DNA of 26,191 bases from Clostridiales bacterium (lineage in GTDB: Bacteria; Bacillota; Clostridia; Lachnospirales; Anaerotignaceae). The position numbers were made by a program, and so were the translations under genes. Below, one piece after another: positions 22,299-26,191 of the stretch; the first letter of the stretch is position 1, and each line of letters opens with the position of its first letter. The stretch is from positions 64,056 to 90,246 of the forward strand of contig JAHZAW010000029.1 in assembly GCA_019423725.1 (NCBI GenBank), read 5' to 3'. The notes beneath the pieces were generated by a model. The model saw nothing but the letters and a program-made list of their open reading frames with translations, made no database searches and was not told the DNA's origin.

Positions 22299-22326
22299 GC
22301 TTTAAACGGAAACCACCGGTTAAAGC
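22299..22326 (-). promoter_or_regulatory. Hairpin in the glmU 5' leader
   Basis: GCTTTAA/TTAAAGC (22299-22305/22320-22326) encloses CGG/CCG, giving a 28-nt hairpin in the glmU leader, about 15 bases before the ribosome-binding site. No T run follows, so it is not a terminator; it may affect translation or mRNA stability. Confidence 0.45.
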
Positions 22327-22342
22327 TGATTAGCTACTATAT

Positions 22343-22371
22343 ATAATGGCACGTTATCGTATTTTTTTCAA
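22343..22371 (-). promoter_or_regulatory. Promoter of glmU
   Basis: Minus strand: -35 TTGAAA (22371-22366), 17-bp spacer, -10 CATTAT (22348-22343). The leader is about 65 nt and holds the hairpin at 22299-22326. Confidence 0.6.
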
Positions 22372-22548
22372 CCTTATTTTATTTTTTGCCCCCTGCTTTA
22401 AGCCGGCTTCAGCTTATTTAAGCCTATATCAGCATTGATAATACCATTTTCTCCCCTGTTTATCCCTTTGTTTCTTTATGGTTTCTTTATTTTTTACTCA
22501 TTCTTTCTTTACATTTTCTTAAAATTTCCTTTTATGCCCGTTTTTATG
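22372..22548. other. Pyrimidine-rich spacer between glmU and DUF1287 promoters
   Basis: No gene. The plus strand is strongly pyrimidine-rich (about 22440-22535) with repeated TTTCTTTA words. It separates the two divergent promoters. Confidence 0.5.
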
Positions 22549-22577
22549 TTGAAGCGTCCTATTTATCTGGCTAGAAT
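22549..22577 (+). promoter_or_regulatory. Promoter of the DUF1287 gene
   Basis: Plus strand: -35 TTGAAG (22549-22554), 17-bp spacer, -10 TAGAAT (22572-22577). The start point falls inside the 10-bp repeats that follow. Confidence 0.65.
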
Positions 22578-22580
22578 AAA

Positions 22581-22620
22581 AATATACCGGCAAATACCAG
22601 CATATACCAAAATATACTAC
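22581..22620 (+). repeat. Four 10-bp phased direct repeats in the DUF1287 leader
   Basis: The 40 bases form four 10-mers, AATATACCGG, CAAATACCAG, CATATACCAA and AATATACTAC, each carrying TATACY or AATACC at the same offset (22583, 22593, 22603, 22613). They lie between the -10 and GGAGGG (22622-22627). The period is close to one DNA helical turn, which would suit a cooperative regulator, but a simple expansion is also possible. Confidence 0.6.
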
Positions 22621-22634
22621 TGGAGGGCATGACC

Positions 22635-23306
22635 ATGAAGAAAACTGGCAGTATATCTAAAACAGGAAACATAATAAAGATACTCATTATTATAATATTC
22701 ATCTCCCTTGCGGCTCAGATATTTTTTATCCCCCGCATGTCAAGGGAATACACCGCCGAGGACCTGGGCATAAACGAGCTGTCATCTCCCCTGGATGCCG
22801 ACGGCGACGGCATCGACGACTGGCATGACATAATGCTTGGAGCCAGGGCCTATATAGGGACAGGACCAAAATACAAAAGCAGCTATTATGAGGGCGGATA
22901 CCCCACCGACGGATACGGAGTATGCACCGACGTAATATGGAATGGTTTCAAGGCCGCAGGCTATGACCTGAAATCCCTGGTGGACAGCCACATATCCCAA
23001 TACCCGGAGCTTTACGATATGGACTCCCCTGACCCGAACATAGACTTCAGGAGGGTCAAAAACCTGAGGGTATTTTTTGAGAACAACGCCCAGAGCCTTA
23101 CCACAGACCTCTCCGACCCGGAGCAGTGGCAGCCTGGGGACATAGTCGTTTTTGAAAACCACATCGCCATATGCTCGGACATAAGAAATTCCAGCGGCAT
23201 ACCATTTATCATCCATCATGACCCCCTGGGAGCCAGGGAGGCCAACGACCTTATAAAATATGACATACTCGGCCATTACAGGTGGCTGCCGGAGGACGAA
23301 AATTGA
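22635..23306 (+). CDS. DUF1287 domain protein, membrane-anchored, with calcium-loop-like segment
   Basis: A protein of 223 residues. An N-terminal hydrophobic helix (about 12-33) is a signal anchor, so the protein faces the outside of the cell. Next is an acidic loop D54-A-D-G-D-G-I-D-D62 (DxDxDGxxD), like an EF-hand or thrombospondin calcium site. The DUF1287 domain follows: GGYPTDGYGVCTD with the putative catalytic C97, PNIDFRRVKNL, EQWQPGDIVVFENHIAIC with H176, and a final GHYRW. DUF1287 is an NlpC/P60-like fold, so a cysteine amidase or peptidase acting on the cell wall is plausible but unproven. GGAGGG is seven bases from the ATG at 22635; an ATG at 22629 is too close. It lies opposite in strand between spoVG and glmU. 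Confidence 0.82.
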   Translation: MKKTGSISKTGNIIKILIIIIFISLAAQIFFIPRMSREYTAEDLGINELSSPLDADGDGIDDWHDIMLGARAYIGTGPKYKSSYYEGGYPTDGYGVCTDVIWNGFKAAGYDLKSLVDSHISQYPELYDMDSPDPNIDFRRVKNLRVFFENNAQSLTTDLSDPEQWQPGDIVVFENHIAICSDIRNSSGIPFIIHHDPLGAREANDLIKYDILGHYRWLPEDEN

Positions 23307-23588
23307 GCCGTATCTTAGGGGCTGGCAGGAGCCTGCATCCTGGGATCGGTCGGCTTTTGGGGTTTTACTGACCTTAGTTTATCTGGGCTGTACCGCTGCA
23401 GGGGCTGTCTGGGCTGTCTCAATTGTATGGGCTGACCCGGCTGTCTGGCGGTCTGAACTGTCCTGGCTATGGGCAGCATGAGCGGCCGTGATCCAGCTGT
23501 CCCCTGGCTTTGGCTACTTCCGCACTGACCAGTCTGGCAGCTTTAATTCCGGCTTTTTAATCTGTTTTCCGCCCTCCTATATAAACAT
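23307..23588. other. GC-rich non-coding gap with CTGGGCTGT-like repeats
   Basis: No confident gene. From about 23385 to 23525 the plus strand repeats GGGCTGT/GGCTGTCT words at irregular spacing and is visibly richer in G+C than its neighbours. A frame from 23260 to 23481 crosses the DUF1287 stop region and encodes a Trp/Ala/Val-rich stretch, but it has no ribosome site and depends on the repeats, so I do not call it. Confidence 0.5.
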
Positions 23589-23628
23589 AAAAACGGAGCC
23601 TGAGCATATATGCCCAGGCTCCGTTTTT
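23589..23628. terminator. Bidirectional terminator between DUF1287 and spoVG
   Basis: A nearly perfect 40-nt hairpin. The outer stem of 14 bp (23589-23602 with 23615-23628, core ACGGAGCCTG) is extended by one A-C mismatch and an inner GCATATATGC. The A run and T run at its ends let it stop transcripts from the DUF1287 gene and from spoVG. Confidence 0.9.
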
Positions 23629-23665
23629 AACCGCCTCAAACTGTTTTTAAAACTGTATATGGATA

Positions 23666-23959
23666 TTATTCCATGCAGTGCTCTTTTTCAAATTCTTCCT
23701 CTTCAAGGAGTGCGGCCTCATACTTTTCAAGCACAAGTTTCTGGATCTTATTTCTTGTTTCCGCATTGATGGGATGAGCCACGTCTCTGAATTCGCCGTC
23801 AGCAGTCCTTCTGCTGGGCATGGCGATAAAAAGGCCTTCATCTCTTTCGATGACCTTTATATCATGGATAACGATCTCGTTATCAAATGTGACTGATACA
23901 ACAGCCTTCATTTTTCCTTCTTTATTGACTTTCCTTACTCTTATATCTGTGATTTCCAT
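23666..23959 (-). CDS. spoVG: SpoVG septation/RNA-binding regulator
   Basis: A protein of 97 residues, the usual SpoVG size. Family features: MEITDIRVRKVNKEGKMKAVVSVTFDNE at the N-terminus, FIAMPSRR (45-52), and DVAHPINAETR before a charged helical tail. SpoVG is a small nucleic-acid-binding regulator that affects septation, capsule and virulence genes and sporulation in Firmicutes. GAAGGG lies about 12 bases before the ATG, a rather long spacing. The gene is the upstream member of the conserved spoVG-glmU-prs block, but a plus-strand gene and a bidirectional terminator separate it from glmU. No clear sigma-H promoter was found upstream. Confidence 0.95.
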   Translation of the reverse strand: MEITDIRVRKVNKEGKMKAVVSVTFDNEIVIHDIKVIERDEGLFIAMPSRRTADGEFRDVAHPINAETRNKIQKLVLEKYEAALLEEEEFEKEHCME

Positions 23960-24046
23960 ACTATGCGCTTCCCTTCTGATAACACCTGGTGTTTTCCTGA
24001 TGATTAAACCCCTTATTTAATCATATATCATTCAAATACTGCGAAA

Positions 24047-24075
24047 CTGCATATTTAAAATCCCAAAATATGCAG
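24047..24075 (-). promoter_or_regulatory. Inverted repeat upstream of spoVG
   Basis: A perfect 10-bp inverted repeat CTGCATATTT/AAATATGCAG (24047-24056/24066-24075) with a 9-nt centre lies about 90 bases before the spoVG start. There is no T run, so it is more likely an operator or leader hairpin than a terminator. A smaller symmetric word AACACC-T-GGTGTT lies at 23981-23993. Confidence 0.45.
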
Positions 24076-24096
24076 TCCCACATTTATATATTATCA

Positions 24097-24126
24097 CAAA
24101 AAGCCTTTATAATTATAAAGTTTTTC
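24097..24126. terminator. AT-rich terminator between glgD and spoVG
   Basis: The 16-bp palindrome CTTTATAATTATAAAG (24105-24120) has TTTTT on both outer sides (plus: 24121-24125; minus: 24101-24097). It is weak because of its AT-only stem, so some read-through from glgD into spoVG is possible. Confidence 0.6.
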
Positions 24127-24133
24127 TTAAAAC

Positions 24134-25249
24134 TCAGATAACTGAGTCTTTTTTTACAACATATGGTTCTTCTTCAGCACCGGATATGTGTTTTCCAGCC
24201 GTGACAACTACATTTTTATCAAGTATGGCATTTTCTATGACACAGTCGTCACCGATGTAGCAGCCTTCCATAAGTATCGAATTTTTTATGACTGCCCTGT
24301 CTCCGATAAATACCCTTCTGAATACTACGGAATGTTCCACCTTTCCATTTACGATGGCGCCGCTTCCCAGTACGCTGTCAGATACATCAGCATTCATATT
24401 GTATTTGACAGGAGGCTCGTCCTTCGGTTTAGTATCGATATAGGGCTCCTGTTTTGTAAATACATCCCTGATCTCCTTATTAAGAAAATCCATATTCGTC
24501 CTGTAATAATCCAGTGTGCTGGCTCCAACACTGCTCCAGTAGCCGTCAAACTCACAGCCGTATATTTTAAGACGTTTTCTCAGCCTTATTATTATATCCC
24601 TTACAAAGTCATATCTTCCTTCGGCAACAGCCTGCTCCAGAAGGTCTATGAGCAGTTCCCTGCCGATAACATATATTCCAAGGGACGCACAGTCAGACTG
24701 CGGCTCAAGAGGCTTTTCCTCAAAGTCAGTTACCCTGCCTTCTCCGTCCATCTGCATTATTCCAAACTTGGAAAGACTGTCCTTATCCATCCTCTTATAA
24801 ACGATGGTAATATCAGCTTCCTTCTGTTTATGGAACTCTATGACCTCCTTGAAATTCATCTTATATACTGCGTCTCCTGAGGATATGGCCACATAGGGCT
24901 CATTGCTCCTCTTAAGGAAGGATATGTTCTGATAGATCGAATCCGCCGTGCCGCGGAACCATGATGAATTATCCTTGCTCGTATAGGGCGAGAGCACAAA
25001 AAGTCCGCCTTTTTTCCTTCCCAGATCCCACCACTTGGATGATACCAGGTGGTCATGGAGCGATCTTGAGTTATACTGGGTAATGACCGCTATTTTTCCT
25101 ATTCCTGAGGCTGTCATGCTCGTAAGGGGAAAGTCTATGGCCCTGTAGCTTCCGCCAACGGGCATTGCCGCTGCGGCACGGTAAGCCGTGAGCTCTCCCA
25201 TACGTCTTTCACTGTTTCCTCCGGCAAGTATTATACCGATAGCTTTCAT
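24134..25249 (-). CDS. glgD: GlgD, glucose-1-phosphate adenylyltransferase-like subunit
   Basis: A protein of 371 residues, homologous to GlgC. The nucleotidyltransferase domain (1-240) begins MKAIGIILAGGNSERRMGELT; the GlgC motif GxGxRL is altered here to NSERRM, as in Firmicute GlgD proteins, which act as a modulatory subunit of the GlgC-GlgD complex. YRAIDFPLTSM, VITQYNSRSLHDHL and SSGDAVYKMNF follow. The C-terminal left-handed beta-helix (about 280-371) has hexapeptides such as SVLGSGAIVNGKVEHSVVF and VIENAILDKNVVV. Its start overlaps the glgC stop (ATGA), with GGAGGG about nine bases ahead, so the two are co-translated. It takes part in ADP-glucose supply for glycogen. Confidence 0.95.
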   Translation of the reverse strand: MKAIGIILAGGNSERRMGELTAYRAAAAMPVGGSYRAIDFPLTSMTASGIGKIAVITQYNSRSLHDHLVSSKWWDLGRKKGGLFVLSPYTSKDNSSWFRGTADSIYQNISFLKRSNEPYVAISSGDAVYKMNFKEVIEFHKQKEADITIVYKRMDKDSLSKFGIMQMDGEGRVTDFEEKPLEPQSDCASLGIYVIGRELLIDLLEQAVAEGRYDFVRDIIIRLRKRLKIYGCEFDGYWSSVGASTLDYYRTNMDFLNKEIRDVFTKQEPYIDTKPKDEPPVKYNMNADVSDSVLGSGAIVNGKVEHSVVFRRVFIGDRAVIKNSILMEGCYIGDDCVIENAILDKNVVVTAGKHISGAEEEPYVVKKDSVI

Positions 25250-26191
25250 ATCAACACACCCTCCCGCATAACAGTTTTTCCGCTGGCGATCTCTCCGTCA
25301 GGATAATCCTCCGGCACGGTCTTTCCATAAATAACACAGTTCTTTCCGATCCTTACTCCCGGCGGAACTACGGTGTTTTCTCCCGCTACGGTTATACCGG
25401 TGTTATAAATATTGGGTTTTTCCTCGTTGGGGATGTTGTCTCCCTGTCCAAGGACAGCTCCCTCTCCTATGATGGTGTTCCTGTCGATTATGCACCTGTC
25501 AAGCACAGCGCCTTTCTTTACTACCACGTTTTCCATTATTATGGTATCCCTTATGACTGCGCCTTCCTCAACTATGACATCCGGTCCGATGACTGATGAA
25601 TATACTTCTCCGTATATCTCACAGCCCTCTGATACGATGGATTTGCTCAGCCTTGCTCCCGGTGCCACATACTGGGGCGGCTGGTTCTCCATATTCGTGT
25701 ATATCTTCCAGAAGTTATCATAGAAATTGAACTCCGGAACCGTCTTTATAAGCTCCATATTAGCCTGCCAGTAGGATTCGATGGTTCCTACGTCTTTCCA
25801 GTAGTCGTTGAACCTGTAGGCGTAAAGGGTCTCGCCGTCGGCAAGCATCTTGGGGATTATATGCATTCCAAAGTCACTGTTGGCATGTACCTTATTGTCA
25901 TCTATAAGGGACTGGCGAAGCTTCTTCCATGTAAAAATATAAATTCCCATGGAAGCCAGATTGCTCTTGGGATTAGCGGGTTTTTCCTCAAATTCATATA
26001 TCTTGTCGTCCTCAAGGGTATTCATTATTCCAAATCTGCTTGCCTCCTCCATGGGCACTTCCAGTACAGCTATGGTCGCTGTGCAGTTATTTGCCTTGTG
26101 GAACTCAAGCATCTTTGAATAATCCATTTTATAAATATGGTCTCCGGAAAGTATGAGCACATATTCCGGGTCATATCTGTCGATGTACTCA
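25246..26191 (-). CDS. glgC: Glucose-1-phosphate adenylyltransferase GlgC (partial, N-terminus off window)
   Basis: The reading frame is open to the right edge, so the 5' part of the gene is missing; 315 codons are visible. It begins EYIDRYDPEYVLILSGDHIYKMDYSKML, containing the catalytic Asp of the GDHIYKMDY motif. FGIMNTLEDDKIYEFEEKP and WKDVGTIESYWQANMELI are the glucose-1-phosphate and hinge regions, and the left-handed beta-helix (SIVSEGCEIYGEV, VIGPDVIVEEGAVIRDTIIM, CVIYGKTV) completes the protein. It makes ADP-glucose from ATP and glucose 1-phosphate, the committed step of glycogen synthesis. An internal GTG at 26160 is not the true start. It overlaps glgD by four bases. Confidence 0.95.
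   Translation of the reverse strand, partial: EYIDRYDPEYVLILSGDHIYKMDYSKMLEFHKANNCTATIAVLEVPMEEASRFGIMNTLEDDKIYEFEEKPANPKSNLASMGIYIFTWKKLRQSLIDDNKVHANSDFGMHIIPKMLADGETLYAYRFNDYWKDVGTIESYWQANMELIKTVPEFNFYDNFWKIYTNMENQPPQYVAPGARLSKSIVSEGCEIYGEVYSSVIGPDVIVEEGAVIRDTIIMENVVVKKGAVLDRCIIDRNTIIGEGAVLGQGDNIPNEEKPNIYNTGITVAGENTVVPPGVRIGKNCVIYGKTVPEDYPDGEIASGKTVMREGVLI

Noticed and set aside
23260..23481. 73-codon hydrophobic frame overlapping the DUF1287 3' end
   Set aside because: No ribosome site; hydrophobicity comes from the GGCTGT repeats.
23960..24133. Sigma-H promoter before spoVG
   Set aside because: GGGATTT and TGAATGA occur on the minus strand, but they are about 23 bases apart, too far for the usual sigma-H spacing.
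24188..24880. 230-codon plus-strand frame opposite glgD
   Set aside because: Antisense shadow of glgD; Tyr-rich with no recognisable domain.

Overview
The window looks like chromosomal core DNA of an anaerobic, low-to-mid-GC member of the Clostridia (Lachnospirales-like). This is inferred from gene order and content, not from a database match. The main pointers are a spoVG ... glmU-prs cluster, a two-gene glgC-glgD operon, DUF4321 next to maf, an ECF-type sigma factor with a membrane partner, a fused thiE-thiD behind a TPP riboswitch, a fermentative D-lactate dehydrogenase, and strong AGGAGG ribosome-binding sites. No phage genes, transposase or CRISPR array was seen.

Layout. 1-1600 (minus): moaA, then DUF4321 and maf (maf runs off the left edge). 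1645-2211: tRNA-Arg(ACG) and tRNA-Leu(CAG) on plus, followed by a dense run of hairpins and terminators. 2234-5627 (minus): pyk, xdhC and a TIM-barrel sugar-phosphate isomerase-like gene, read in that order. 5659-6865: a helical four-helix-bundle-like protein divergent from a SAM methyltransferase. 7094-9552 (plus): promoter, TPP riboswitch, terminator, thiM and thiED. 9821-11187 (plus): homoserine dehydrogenase. 11245-14313: a D-malate/tartrate-type dehydrogenase (minus) divergent from a broken nitrilase gene (plus), followed by a LysR regulator. 14424-15463 (plus): sigma factor and putative anti-sigma partner. 15533-18262: ldhA (minus) divergent from glpK (plus). 18712-20865 (minus): prs and adenosine deaminase. 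20916-23959: glmU and spoVG (minus), with a plus-strand DUF1287 gene between them. 24134-26191 (minus): glgC (5' end off the window) and glgD.

Most genes serve central metabolism: glycolysis and lactate (pyk, ldhA), glycogen (glgCD), PRPP and UDP-GlcNAc supply (prs, glmU), purine salvage (add), thiamine salvage and synthesis (thiM, thiED), aspartate-family amino acids (hom), molybdenum cofactor (moaA, xdhC) and glycerol entry (glpK). Many promoters are readable, with -35/-10 boxes mostly 17 bp apart.

The most notable observations are: (1) a nitrilase gene broken by an apparent 16-nt deletion just before its catalytic lysine; (2) a LysR-type T-N11-A box equidistant (about 64 bp) from the two divergent predicted start points of the dehydrogenase and the nitrilase; (3) a Rex-like operator on the ldhA -10; (4) a TPP riboswitch with an extra hairpin between P2 and P4; (5) a calcium-loop-bearing DUF1287 protein inserted in the spoVG-glmU-prs block, preceded by four exactly 10-bp-phased repeats; (6) a glycerol kinase without the histidine motif used for HPr control; (7) an adenosine deaminase with HAGD in place of HAGE; (8) a degenerate copy of the glpK 3' end downstream of glpK. 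I did not find a clearly new multi-gene system.
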